Notes: generated by a model from the sequence alone, not told the origin. Numbered from the stretch's first letter, positions 17,501 through 23,370 are shown. The stretch is DNA of 23,733 nt from WFZT01 sp964571845 (GCA_964571845.1 CAZNDM010000027.1:1-23733), one strand, 5' to 3'. Made by a program: numbers and translations.

Positions 17501-17982
17501 TGATCGGCTACCTTGTTTCAATTAAGACTAAAAAGAGTAATAAGGGCGATACATACGCAAATCTCGTGTTCGAGGATTTTGATGGGGAGTTTAATGCCAT
17601 TGTATTTCCATCTCTTTACAAAGAAATTGCTTACGAGCTTGCGAGGGATACGATTTACATTGTTAAGGGGAAGCTGACATTTGATGATGATGAAGGGACG
17701 ATGCCAAGAATTGCTGTTGAATCAATGAAACAGCTCCATCAGGGAATACACGAGATGACGAAAGGTATAATTGTAAAAGTTGAGCGGGAGGACATTCTCG
17801 AGGATGAAGTAATTGAGCGTCTATATCGTGTAATCACGGTTAATTCAGGGAATGCGGATCTTTATTTTGTCGTAACAGGAAAGCTATTGAAGTCAAAAAG
17901 TTTTAAAGTTAATCCCACTGAAGATTTAATAAAGGGGATCGAAAAACTCCTCGGCAAAAACTCCGTATCCATCCACATGTAG
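14566..17982 (+). CDS. dnaE: DNA polymerase III alpha subunit
   Basis: This 1138-residue protein is the C-family replicative polymerase. It begins with a PHP domain (HLHTEYSLLDG near 8-18, ITDHGN, GIEAY, YHITLLAEN, SGCLSGE, TNDVHYL). The polymerase core follows, with the palm motif PGRGSAAGS near 360 and PDVDIDF, placing the catalytic aspartates at D400 and D402, close to E. coli D401 and D403. Later come the YRPGP and SFNKSHAAGYA segments, helix-hairpin-helix and beta-binding regions, and an OB-fold near 990-1070. The PHP metal ligands all appear retained, unlike E. coli. The start overlaps ctpA. It is the last gene of the long + strand run, and 234 bp of non-coding DNA follow. Length matches the 1100-1200 usual for DnaE1. 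Confidence 0.97.
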   Translation: MSKEFVHLHLHTEYSLLDGACKISPLMDLVKEYGMNAVAITDHGNLFGVIEFYKAAKDAGIKPIIGIEAYLAPESRKKKTKEGLYHITLLAENLEGYKNLLYLSTMSFLEGFYYKPRMDKELLREHSKGLIALSGCLSGEIPRKILAGDIEGAKKALEEYIEIFGRENFYLELMDIGLDENLTVNQALLELADQFGVKVVATNDVHYLKPEDHKAHDILLCIQTGKKYHDPNRMRFQSREVYLRRPEEMWMLFSSTPEALKNTLEIAERVNLELSLDPTKVHLPTFPIPEGFRDTDEYLAHIAREGLAARGKAGNEIYEKRLEYELKTISSIGFSGYFLIVWDIVKKAKEMGIPVGPGRGSAAGSLVLYSLGVTELDPIEYNLIFERFLNTERISPPDVDIDFSDVGRDKIINYVKNLYGEESVSQIITFNRMMARGVIRDVGRALDLSYQEVDRIAKMIPNGPDVNIKSVLEKNPELRGIFQGDPRYAELLEVAEKIEGQVKNTSIHAAGMVIAPGKIYEYAPLYKSPDGSITTQYDMKSIEEIGLLKVDFLGLRTLTIIQWTEEMIRERHDPDFDIMKIPLNDKKTFKLISQGKTLGVFQLESSGFREMLRRLKPSKIEDLIAAIALYRPGPLKSGMVESFIRRKNGREPVTYIFPELKPILEETYGVIVYQEQVMQIAARLAGFTLGQADVLRKAMGKKKPEVMKKQREAFVEGAVRNGYDRKKIEALFDDIEQFSGYSFNKSHAAGYAILSYRTAYLKAHYPNEFLCANMTAETHSQNFTEKIHEFVNEAKRMGIKVVPPDINRSEYRFTLLDDGSILFGLSAIKNVGEAAVEEIIKARKKGGPFKSFKNFLERIDSRKVNKKVIESLIKAGAFDSIDPNRSKLLEILPDLYQRTQKATGGFVGSLFGESFDESTIVPDREVEFTLDMKLAYEKETLGFFLSGHPLNKHKDLINRLNTVSSSKLRELEEGKKITLIGYLVSIKTKKSNKGDTYANLVFEDFDGEFNAIVFPSLYKEIAYELARDTIYIVKGKLTFDDDEGTMPRIAVESMKQLHQGIHEMTKGIIVKVEREDILEDEVIERLYRVITVNSGNADLYFVVTGKLLKSKSFKVNPTEDLIKGIEKLLGKNSVSIHM

Positions 17983-18049
17983 TAGCCAATCGATTTGTAC
18001 TTGGATGCCGGAATTTAAAATCGAGCTTGTTCTCCTTAACTTCCTTCGC

Positions 18050-18121
18050 CTTTTCTGATAGTGATTTGTCCATTTTTTAACTGGGTGTTCCGTCTCAGTT
18101 TAAATGGCTGGATCAGAAGAG
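18050..18121. repeat. Nested inverted repeats after dnaE
   Basis: An outer pair (CTTTTCTGAT at 18050-18059 and ATCAGAAGAG at 18112-18121) matches in 9 of 10 positions. It encloses an inner pair made of CCATTT/AAATGG (18070-18075 and 18102-18107) and AACTG/CAGTT (18079-18083 and 18096-18100). The whole could fold as one 72-nt branched or bulged hairpin. There is no run of T after it, so it is not a classic intrinsic terminator. It may end the dnaE message in another way or regulate the next promoter. Confidence 0.4.
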
Positions 18122-18157
18122 CAATATAATCCTTTAATATCACCCATTTAATAATTT

Positions 18158-18186
18158 TTGACAGGCTGCATGAATTTCGATAAAAT
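18158..18186 (+). promoter_or_regulatory. Sigma-70 promoter of the rubrerythrin-nitroreductase pair
   Basis: TTGACA at 18158-18163 and TAAAAT at 18181-18186 are separated by exactly 17 bp. The -35 box is perfect and the -10 differs from TATAAT at one base. An A/T-rich stretch lies just upstream, as in UP elements. Transcription should start near 18193, leaving a leader of about 24 nt with GGAGGTGA at 18205-18212. Confidence 0.85.
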
Positions 18187-18201
18187 TCTTATTGAAATTT
18201 A
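18171..18201. promoter_or_regulatory. Candidate operator: dyad over the -10 box and start site
   Basis: The arms 18171-18183 and 18189-18201 are inverted copies that match in 11 of 13 positions around a 5-nt centre. They cover the -10 hexamer and the expected start of transcription, where a bound protein would block polymerase. A PerR/Fur-type redox or metal repressor is a reasonable guess for a rubrerythrin gene, but the site is not an exact match to a known box. Confidence 0.5.
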
Positions 18202-18216
18202 ACCGGAGGTGAAAAA

Positions 18217-18720
18217 ATGCGTGAAATGACGAAAAAATCACTGGAAGAGGCATTTGCTGGAGAGTCCATGGCTCACATGAAATATCTGATTTTCAGCGAA
18301 ATAGCTGAAAAAGAGGGATTTCCGAACATCGCACGGCTCTTCAGGGCAATCGCCTATGCAGAGTTTGTTCATGCCAAAAACCATGCCCGAGAACTTGGCC
18401 TTATTGGCAAAACCGTTGATAACTTACAGAAGGGCATCGAGGGTGAGCTTTTCGAAGTTGATGAAATGTATCCTGCCTACGACGCTATTGCTACGCTACA
18501 GGAAGAGAAAGGGGCAAAGAGGGCTATACATTACGCACTCGAGGCTGAGAAAATACACGCTGATCTCTACGAAGAAGCGAAAAAACTCGCGCAGCAAAAT
18601 AAAGACATGGAATTCGACAATGTTTACATCTGTCCCGTTTGTGGATACACGGAAGTGGGGAATGTACCTGAAAAATGCCCGGTTTGCGGCTTCCCGGGCG
18701 AGAAATTTGTGAAATTTTAA
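18217..18720 (+). CDS. rbr: Rubrerythrin
   Basis: This 167-residue cytoplasmic protein reduces hydrogen peroxide in anaerobes with electrons from rubredoxin or NADH. An N-terminal ferritin-like four-helix domain (about 1-128) carries the di-iron ligands in EAFAGES (E11/E16 region), AEFVHAKNH (E49, H52) and EAEKIHADLYEEA. A C-terminal rubredoxin-like domain binds one iron through C139, C142, C154 and C157 (CPVCGYTEVG and CPVCGFPG). The ATG has a strong GGAGGTGA site and its own promoter, with a candidate operator on the -10 box. The nitroreductase follows after 1 bp. Together they look like an oxidative or redox stress unit. Length and motifs are normal. Confidence 0.96.
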   Translation: MREMTKKSLEEAFAGESMAHMKYLIFSEIAEKEGFPNIARLFRAIAYAEFVHAKNHARELGLIGKTVDNLQKGIEGELFEVDEMYPAYDAIATLQEEKGAKRAIHYALEAEKIHADLYEEAKKLAQQNKDMEFDNVYICPVCGYTEVGNVPEKCPVCGFPGEKFVKF

Positions 18721-18721
18721 T

Positions 18722-19234
18722 ATGTCTGTCAAAGATGCCATTGAAAAAAGGCGTGCATATAGATCCCTTGCTCCAGTTGAAATTACAAACGAGCTCATTG
18801 AGGACCTGATACACTCTGCATCACTCGCGCCTTCATGTTTCAACAAACAACCCTGGAGGTTCGTGGTTGTCAGTAGCAATGAGATGAAAGAAAGGCTCAA
18901 AAAGACCCTATCAAGAGGAAATGAGTGGGCAAAAAGTGGTTCCCTTTTCGTGGCGGTTTATACAAGAAAAGACCTTGACTGTATTTACAGAGGAAAAGAA
19001 TATTTCCTCTTTGACACTGGTCTGGCCACTGCGTTTTTGATTTTGAGGGCAACTGAGCTCGGTCTTGTAGCTCATCCTATCGCGGGATTTGACGAGACAA
19101 AGCTAAAAAAGATCCTTGGAATCCCGGAAGATATGATACTTATTACACTAATCGTCATGGGAAAGCATTCTGGTGACGATGAAGGACCAAGACCTGCAAG
19201 GTTACCACTTAATGAAATTTCCAGAACGGTCTAA
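18722..19234 (+). CDS. Nitroreductase-family FMN oxidoreductase
   Basis: This 170-residue protein belongs to the nitroreductase family, whose members use FMN and NAD(P)H to reduce nitro compounds, flavins or quinone-like substrates. Family signs are the N-terminal KRRAYRSLAPVEI with the FMN-phosphate arginines, SLAPSCFNKQPWRFVVV (34-50), and the end segment RPARLPLNEI, which matches the usual RKPL-E-I tail. It is on the short side, as in the small archaeal and clostridial members. The ATG lies 1 bp after the rubrerythrin stop with no promoter of its own, so the two are co-expressed. Its TAA directly abuts the stop codon of the convergent gene on the - strand. The substrate cannot be told. Confidence 0.9.
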   Translation: MSVKDAIEKRRAYRSLAPVEITNELIEDLIHSASLAPSCFNKQPWRFVVVSSNEMKERLKKTLSRGNEWAKSGSLFVAVYTRKDLDCIYRGKEYFLFDTGLATAFLILRATELGLVAHPIAGFDETKLKKILGIPEDMILITLIVMGKHSGDDEGPRPARLPLNEISRTV

Positions 19235-19579
19235 CTATTTCTTTTCGGGCAGAACAATAATTTTCACGACATCACGGACATTGTAGCACTTGTTTAAATT
19301 GGATAGTTCTGACCAGTAGATGTTTGCAGTTTTGGGCTCAATGTATCCGTATTTTAAAGTTTTATAAGGTATGTCCTTTTCCGGGAAATAACCGTCGCTG
19401 CCGACAAACCTGTAGAGAGCGTTTTTGGGAAGATTTAAACTCTTTGCGATATCCATCAAAGTGGCGTTTTCATCGAGTGTGTCGAGATCAACGGTGTACT
19501 GGAGCGTATCAATCTGTACTGTGATCTTTTTCGCCCAACCGATTGAAAGGATTGCTAAAAATATAAGCAATTTTCTCAT
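19235..19579 (-). CDS. Small exported protein of unknown function
   Basis: This 114-residue protein has a clear signal peptide (MRKLLIFLAILSIGWA, cleavage before KK) followed by a mature domain of about 98 residues. The mature part looks mixed beta and alpha, with one segment (DENATLMDIAKSLNLPKNAL) that could be a helix-turn-helix or LysM-like fold, and a single cysteine (C98). I do not recognise the family. The ATG at 19579 overlaps the thyX stop (ATGA) and has GGAGGTGA at 19584-19591. A longer reading from 19684 would overlap thyX by over 100 bp and hide the signal peptide, so I rejected it. As the last gene of the operon, it may be a periplasmic accessory. Confidence 0.75.
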   Translation of the reverse strand: MRKLLIFLAILSIGWAKKITVQIDTLQYTVDLDTLDENATLMDIAKSLNLPKNALYRFVGSDGYFPEKDIPYKTLKYGYIEPKTANIYWSELSNLNKCYNVRDVVKIIVLPEKK

Positions 19580-20301
19580 GGTCTCACCTCCAGTCCTTTG
19601 ATTTCGCTCCATATTTTGATTGTAACAGGCACAATTGGTTGGATCAATTTCAGGATAGCTCTGGCGTACTGTTGTATTTCCCACTGGGCGTGTGGATGAA
19701 TTCTCAGTTCAATGAAGTGTAGCAGATTGTGCAGATCAACGGTTGCATAGAATTGAGTGTACATTGCCTGAGGCAGGACTGCCCTGGCAAGTTCGCGAGC
19801 CACTCCTGCTTTCAAAAGTTCTTTGTACTGTTTGATAGCCATCTTGCAGCTTTCAATATACGCTTCCTCAGTTCCAGTTTTCTCACCTCGATAAACATTG
19901 AAACATGTCTCTTCTGCTGGTTCCTCAACTGATGCCTGTTTGTTTGATGTCGATTGCCGCCTGAACATGGATGGTACATAAAATTCTTCTTTAACTTCAG
20001 TGTATCTGGAGCTTATTTCATTGTAGCTCCAGGTTCTGTGCCTGTGCCACTGGCTACGGACAAAAAGAGGACATTTTACATGAAACTGAAACTGCACATG
20101 TTCGAAAGGTGATGTATGCCTGTTTTTCAGCAGGTATCGGATAAGTTTTTCATCTCTTTCGTCCATTTTTTCGATCCTTTTCCCGAAACTCACTCGTGCT
20201 GCGTTGACGATAGTTGTGTCGTCCCCCATGTGATCAATCAACGCTACGAACCCTTTGTCCAAAACAGGAATTGCTCCAGGTGGCATATCGAGCTCTCTCA
20301 T
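19576..20301 (-). CDS. thyX: Flavin-dependent thymidylate synthase
   Basis: This 241-residue enzyme methylates dUMP to dTMP using FAD, NADPH and methylenetetrahydrofolate, replacing ThyA. The ThyX signature RHRX7S is complete at R87-S97 within RHRTWSYNEISSRY. Other family parts are AARVSFGK (34-41), HTSPFEHVQFQFHVKCPLFV (62-81) and LPQAMYTQFYATVDLHNLLHF (176-196). The start ATG has GGAGAG just upstream and lies 2 bp after the coaX stop. The product feeds thymidylate kinase, coded by tmk at 12388. ThyX is common in anaerobes and thermophiles, which fits rubrerythrin nearby. Confidence 0.97.
   Translation of the reverse strand: MRELDMPPGAIPVLDKGFVALIDHMGDDTTIVNAARVSFGKRIEKMDERDEKLIRYLLKNRHTSPFEHVQFQFHVKCPLFVRSQWHRHRTWSYNEISSRYTEVKEEFYVPSMFRRQSTSNKQASVEEPAEETCFNVYRGEKTGTEEAYIESCKMAIKQYKELLKAGVARELARAVLPQAMYTQFYATVDLHNLLHFIELRIHPHAQWEIQQYARAILKLIQPIVPVTIKIWSEIKGLEVRP
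19584..19591 (-). promoter_or_regulatory. Ribosome-binding site of the small exported protein
   Basis: GGAGGTGA on the - strand lies within the last codons of thyX, four bases from the ATG at 19579. It decides the start and supports independent re-initiation of the small gene. Confidence 0.7.
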
Positions 20302-20303
20302 GT

Positions 20304-21026
20304 TTATCTCTCCATTTTTATTTCCTCAAACGCTGCGAGCAAACCGTACAGGTTGAGGTCTGGATTATAATGAAAATTTTCCAACTTTTCCTCAAAGAAT
20401 TTTCCCCCACCACCAGTCAGGTATTTCTCAAAATTCCTTCCTGTCTCAACTTCGATATTTTTTACTATATGCAGAACTGTTCCTATAACTCCGTAAAGAA
20501 TTCCTACCTTCAAACACTCTTCAGTGGATTTTCCCAAAAAACTGTCAGGCCATGTATCAAGTTTAATCCTCTTCAGTTTTGATGTTTTCATGGAGAGGGC
20601 ATCAAGGATTGTCTGTGGAGACGCATGAATTGCCCCCCCAAGAAATGTACCGTCTCCAAGTATTGCATCCACCGTTAAAGCTGTCCCAATGTCCACGACA
20701 ATGGCAGCCCTTTTTACGAAGGATTTGACAAAGTAAGCATGGGATATTCTATCTGCGCCAAGTTGTGCGGGATTTCTGTATTGAATTTTTATCCTGGCAT
20801 TTGTATGGGACAATTTTATAACTCGATCTGTCAATTTGAGGAGCTTTTTTCGCAGCATTTCCTCTTTTTCCGGCACCACAGATGAGAAAATAGCTCCCTC
20901 TGCTGGCCCGTGAAACTCGATCTCTCCTGCCTTTTCAACATCGAAAACTTCCTTTCGTTTCAGCACACCATTCTCAAAATATCCAATTTTTATCGCTGAA
21001 TTTCCGAGATCAACAGTTATTATCAT
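20304..21026 (-). CDS. coaX: Type III pantothenate kinase
   Basis: This 240-residue enzyme phosphorylates pantothenate, the first step of coenzyme A synthesis, and belongs to the ASKHA ATPase fold. It shows the phosphate-1 motif TVDLGNSAIKIG (4-15), GADR (90-93) and the phosphate-2 motif VVDIGTALTVDAI (110-122). GGAIH (130-134) and the glycine-rich TGGGGKFF (204-211) follow. The start overlaps the birA stop (ATGA at 21023-21026). The birA-coaX pairing is common in bacteria, as in BirA-CoaX fusions, which supports both calls. Type III kinases are feedback-insensitive and need a monovalent cation. Confidence 0.96.
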   Translation of the reverse strand: MIITVDLGNSAIKIGYFENGVLKRKEVFDVEKAGEIEFHGPAEGAIFSSVVPEKEEMLRKKLLKLTDRVIKLSHTNARIKIQYRNPAQLGADRISHAYFVKSFVKRAAIVVDIGTALTVDAILGDGTFLGGAIHASPQTILDALSMKTSKLKRIKLDTWPDSFLGKSTEECLKVGILYGVIGTVLHIVKNIEVETGRNFEKYLTGGGGKFFEEKLENFHYNPDLNLYGLLAAFEEIKMER

Positions 21027-21721
21027 GGCTCTCTAAAATCAAATATCTCGTAGATGTTGTATTTTTCGCCATTAACTTGCAGATTTAGGGACGAATCGAT
21101 ATTTTCAACCACACCTTCGACTTTCCTTTTCCTGTATGTAAATGAAACCTTTTTCCCGATTACACTCACAAAGTTCAACCACCTCTGGTATCTGGATTCA
21201 CGGTCAATTAATAAATTTTTAAAGTTATCAAGGAAGTCGTAAAGTATCTCATCACGATCGTAGGTCATGCCGGTTTCAATGAACATGGAGGTTGCGAGAT
21301 GGGATATATCTTCAGGAAAATTTTTCTGATTCACATTGATTCCAATGCCGATGATCAAAAAATCCTGCTTTCTCTCTCCGAGGATGCCCGAGATTTTTTT
21401 CCTGACAATGTACACATCATTCGGTAATTTAATACGAGGATTGAGGCCATAACCGAGAAGGGTCTCAGCCACCGGGAGGGAGGAATAAACGATAAGATGC
21501 GAGTCTTCTGTTATTCCGCGTGACTTCATGGCAATGGAGAAGTAGAGTCCACCTGCCTGCGAATGCCATGAATGACCGGCTCTGCCTCGCCCCTTTCTCT
21601 GTTCGTCAGCTACGACCACAACCATGGGAAGTTTTGTCTTTTTGATCAATTCATAGGCTACATCATTTGTGGAGTCCACAACCTGAAATTTGAAAATTTT
21701 AAACTCTTCAAATGTTATCAT
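21023..21721 (-). CDS. birA: Biotin-[acetyl-CoA-carboxylase] ligase, no DNA-binding domain
   Basis: This 232-residue enzyme activates biotin with ATP and attaches it to carrier-protein lysines. It has the biotinyl-adenylate motif GRGRAGHSWHS (44-54), the KLPNDVY segment matching family KWPND, GILGE (111-115 region) and a short C-terminal SH3-like domain. The N-terminal helix-turn-helix of bifunctional E. coli BirA is absent, so it should not act as a repressor. The ATG lies 14 bp inside the flippase gene and the stop overlaps coaX. No biotin synthesis genes are present here. Confidence 0.95.
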   Translation of the reverse strand: MITFEEFKIFKFQVVDSTNDVAYELIKKTKLPMVVVVADEQRKGRGRAGHSWHSQAGGLYFSIAMKSRGITEDSHLIVYSSLPVAETLLGYGLNPRIKLPNDVYIVRKKISGILGERKQDFLIIGIGINVNQKNFPEDISHLATSMFIETGMTYDRDEILYDFLDNFKNLLIDRESRYQRWLNFVSVIGKKVSFTYRKRKVEGVVENIDSSLNLQVNGEKYNIYEIFDFREP

Positions 21722-22706
21722 GAGTTTTCTCGTATTCTGTTACGAGGAAGCTGAAGTTTTTGACAGTGAGTATCCCTCCGATAAATGCGCTGAGGTAATA
21801 GGTAAAGAATCGCCAGATAGCCGTGAAAATTCCTATCAGATGTTTTGGACAAATACTTGAGAAGACAAAAGCTCCGCCAAGTTCCATGACACCTGAGGCA
21901 CCGGGTGTCGGGCTGTAAATAAAAAGTATCTGCGTGAGTATGTGCAATGTTATGGCTTTTAATACGGGCACTTTGACTCCAATACCGTAAAAGATTGCGG
22001 GTACCATCAAAAGATGGAGCGACACTGAGATCACAGTCAAAAAAGCGATCAGACTCAGCATCCGCCATCTGCGTAGATTCAGCAGTGTCCCAAACGACTC
22101 GTTAAAAAGTTCAAGTTCATGCAAAAACCAGTTTATCAATCTGTACTTACGCCATTTTACGACAAATATGGGCCATCTTGCAAGGATGAATATCAGAATC
22201 GTTATAACGACGACAGCTGGAATCACAAATTTCAGGGGCCTGTAAGCCCAGGCTATACCGAGACTATAGACGAGAAACGGCGCAAGAAGAACGAGAAACA
22301 GAAAGTTTGTCATCCCCTTTAGTGTGATCGCGGCAGAAGACTCCCCTGGACTTACACCTTTTTTTGAAAGTAAGTACATCTGAAAAGCAAATCCGCCACC
22401 CTGAAACGGAGTGGACGCGGAAAAAAAGAAACCCACGAGGAAGACTTCGAGTACATAGACAAGTGGTAGATCTTTGCCTGTCATACCTTTTATGATCATT
22501 TTGAACTTGTAAGAATCAACGACGAGGCTGACCACATACAAAAAAATTGTCAAAAGGAGATATTCAACCCTGAATGATCTTAGACTTCTGAGTGTCTCCT
22601 CTGAAAATGTAAAGGCAAAAATGACAAAGACTGCACCTACCCATAGAACGATGCCCACAAATATTCCCTTCTTGAGTCTTGCAAGGAGGTTGTTTTGACT
22701 CTTCAT
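21708..22706 (-). CDS. Flippase-like integral membrane protein (LPG synthase TM / UPF0104 family)
   Basis: This 332-residue protein is mostly hydrophobic, with about eight predicted membrane helices. It resembles the lysylphosphatidylglycerol-synthase TM region (AglD/YbhN/UPF0104) family. Members flip or handle lipid-linked molecules, but most are uncharacterised. Family-like features are the FFSASTPFQGGGFAFQMYLLSK segment (about 93-114) and YSPTPGASGVMELGGAF (about 261-277); the P-G-A-S-G-x-x-E pattern is typical. It is the first gene of the - strand operon. The ATG has no ribosome site, but the promoter ends only about 10 bp upstream, so initiation is probably leaderless. It may support the surface polysaccharide or lipid work of the region 1 genes; that is inference. 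Confidence 0.85.
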   Translation of the reverse strand: MKSQNNLLARLKKGIFVGIVLWVGAVFVIFAFTFSEETLRSLRSFRVEYLLLTIFLYVVSLVVDSYKFKMIIKGMTGKDLPLVYVLEVFLVGFFFSASTPFQGGGFAFQMYLLSKKGVSPGESSAAITLKGMTNFLFLVLLAPFLVYSLGIAWAYRPLKFVIPAVVVITILIFILARWPIFVVKWRKYRLINWFLHELELFNESFGTLLNLRRWRMLSLIAFLTVISVSLHLLMVPAIFYGIGVKVPVLKAITLHILTQILFIYSPTPGASGVMELGGAFVFSSICPKHLIGIFTAIWRFFTYYLSAFIGGILTVKNFSFLVTEYEKTHDNI

Positions 22707-22716
22707 GTGAATTCAG

Positions 22717-22745
22717 AATATAAAACCAAAGGTGACATTTCTCAA
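22717..22745 (-). promoter_or_regulatory. Sigma-70 promoter of the flippase-birA-coaX-thyX operon
   Basis: On the - strand, TTGAGA (22745-22740) and TATATT (22722-22717) are 17 bp apart. Each differs from consensus at one base. Transcription should begin near 22710, only a few bases before the ATG at 22706, which explains the lack of a ribosome site. Confidence 0.75.
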
Positions 22746-22763
22746 GATGGCTACATGAGGATG
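22746..22763. repeat. Imperfect direct repeat, left copy
   Basis: GATGGCTACATGAGGATG matches the copy at 23353-23370 in 14 of 18 positions, with a nine-base identical core GCTACATGA. It starts directly at the outer edge of the flippase -35 box. The two copies bracket the palindromic array. Confidence 0.5.
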
Positions 22764-22909
22764 CCAAAAAGTATCTTTCCAGTTCATTTTACTTTGTTTG
22801 GAATTTTCTTTATTCTCTCCTCCTACCGAAAGATTTACCATCTTCCTTTCTGCAAAATGGGAGAAATTGCGTAACTCTCCCGCCATGAGTGAGGGAATCA
22901 TATACGACC

Positions 22910-22930
22910 CCCTTCCGTTATACGGAAGGG
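22910..22930. repeat. Perfect hairpin within the array (unit 3)
   Basis: CCCTTCCGT and ACGGAAGGG form nine perfect base pairs around a 3-nt loop (TAT). The stem sequence differs from the units at the right end but has the same layout. Confidence 0.7.
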
Positions 22931-23189
22931 AATTACATGCCATCTCCTCGTCCACTTGTGGGAGAAATTCTCATACCGTCCTCCTCTGCGCACAGCCGGA
23001 TGGAATCACTTATCACCTCCTCCCTCTTGCGGATGAATCCACCACTCACCACCCTCATTCCCAGGCTAAAGGGATCATATGCCCCCCTCCTCTCAAGTCA
23101 TGCGGTGGGTTCATCTCAAACCTCCCTTTCTACCCAGCGGTTAGCTCCACCATTACCCTCACTTCCCGCTTGCGGGAGACTCACCAATC

Positions 23190-23213
23190 TCCCCTCCCGC
23201 TTGCGGGAGGGGA
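23190..23213. repeat. Perfect hairpin within the array
   Basis: TCCCCTCCCGC and GCGGGAGGGGA pair perfectly over 11 bp with two bases between. It is followed by ATTAAGGGGAGGG, which can pair again with the left arm, so two foldings compete. Confidence 0.75.
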
Positions 23214-23285
23214 TTAAGGGGAGGGTAGCAAAAGTCCCACCAGCTTTCCCCTGTCGAACTTGTTCTTTCTGCCCCCTCCTTACTC

Positions 23286-23306
23286 CTCCCCTGCGATGCG
23301 GGGGAG
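23286..23306. repeat. Last strong hairpin of the array
   Basis: CTCCCCTGC and GCGGGGGAG pair in 8 of 9 positions around GAT. The downstream AGGGGATTGAGTGG matches the AGGGGATTAAGGGG after the previous hairpin in 12 of 14 positions, showing that they belong to one family. Confidence 0.7.
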
Positions 23307-23352
23307 GGGATTGAGTGGAAATCCTCCCCCAAAGCCTTTTTCGAACAGCCCG

Positions 23353-23370
23353 GGTAGCTACATGAAGGTG
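23353..23370. repeat. Imperfect direct repeat, right copy
   Basis: GGTAGCTACATGAAGGTG is the partner of the repeat at 22746-22763, in the same orientation. It lies about 45 bp beyond the last clear hairpin. Confidence 0.5.

Larger units (their letters stand above)
22814..23313. repeat. Degenerate tandem array of quasi-palindromic units, about 34-35 bp period
   Basis: About eleven to twelve units follow one another. Each begins with a pyrimidine-rich stretch (CTCC/CCTC), passes through a variable centre, and ends with a purine-rich GGGA-A-T type element and an ACC-rich spacer. The GGGA-like marks fall near 22859, 22893, 22928, 22960, 22999, 23031, 23071, 23105, 23138, 23173 and 23204, an average step of about 34.5 bp. 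Units at the right are crisp palindromes sharing TCCCGCTTGCGGGAG (23064-like position at 23164-23178 and 23195-23209). Units to the left are eroded, for example CTCCCTCTTGCGGATG at 23020-23035. Reading frames that cross it are spurious. It is not a CRISPR array, since no part is strictly conserved. Confidence 0.65.

Noticed and set aside
17909..18073. Small - strand frame (54 codons, begins MDKSLSEKAKEV)
   Set aside because: The start looks gene-like, but there is no ribosome site and more than 40% of it lies antisense to the end of dnaE.
17983..18216. tRNA or other standard RNA gene in the intergenic region
   Set aside because: No cloverleaf, T-loop (GGTTCRA) or CCA-type end is visible.
19235..19270. 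Bidirectional terminator between the convergent genes
   Set aside because: Only a weak five-base pairing could be found, with no T-run on either strand.
19580..19684. Upstream extension of the small exported protein
   Set aside because: It would overlap thyX by 35 codons and bury the signal peptide; the ATG at 19579 has a strong ribosome site.
22798..23217. Open reading frame of 139 codons across the array
   Set aside because: The translation only mirrors the roughly 35-bp repeat (recurring about every 12 residues), and no ribosome site or protein-like composition is present. The overlapping + frame at 22889-23314 and the - frames at 23116-23398 fail for the same reason.
22814..23313. CRISPR array
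   Set aside because: No strictly conserved repeat alternates with unique spacers. The period of about 35 bp is too short for repeat plus spacer, and no cas gene is near.
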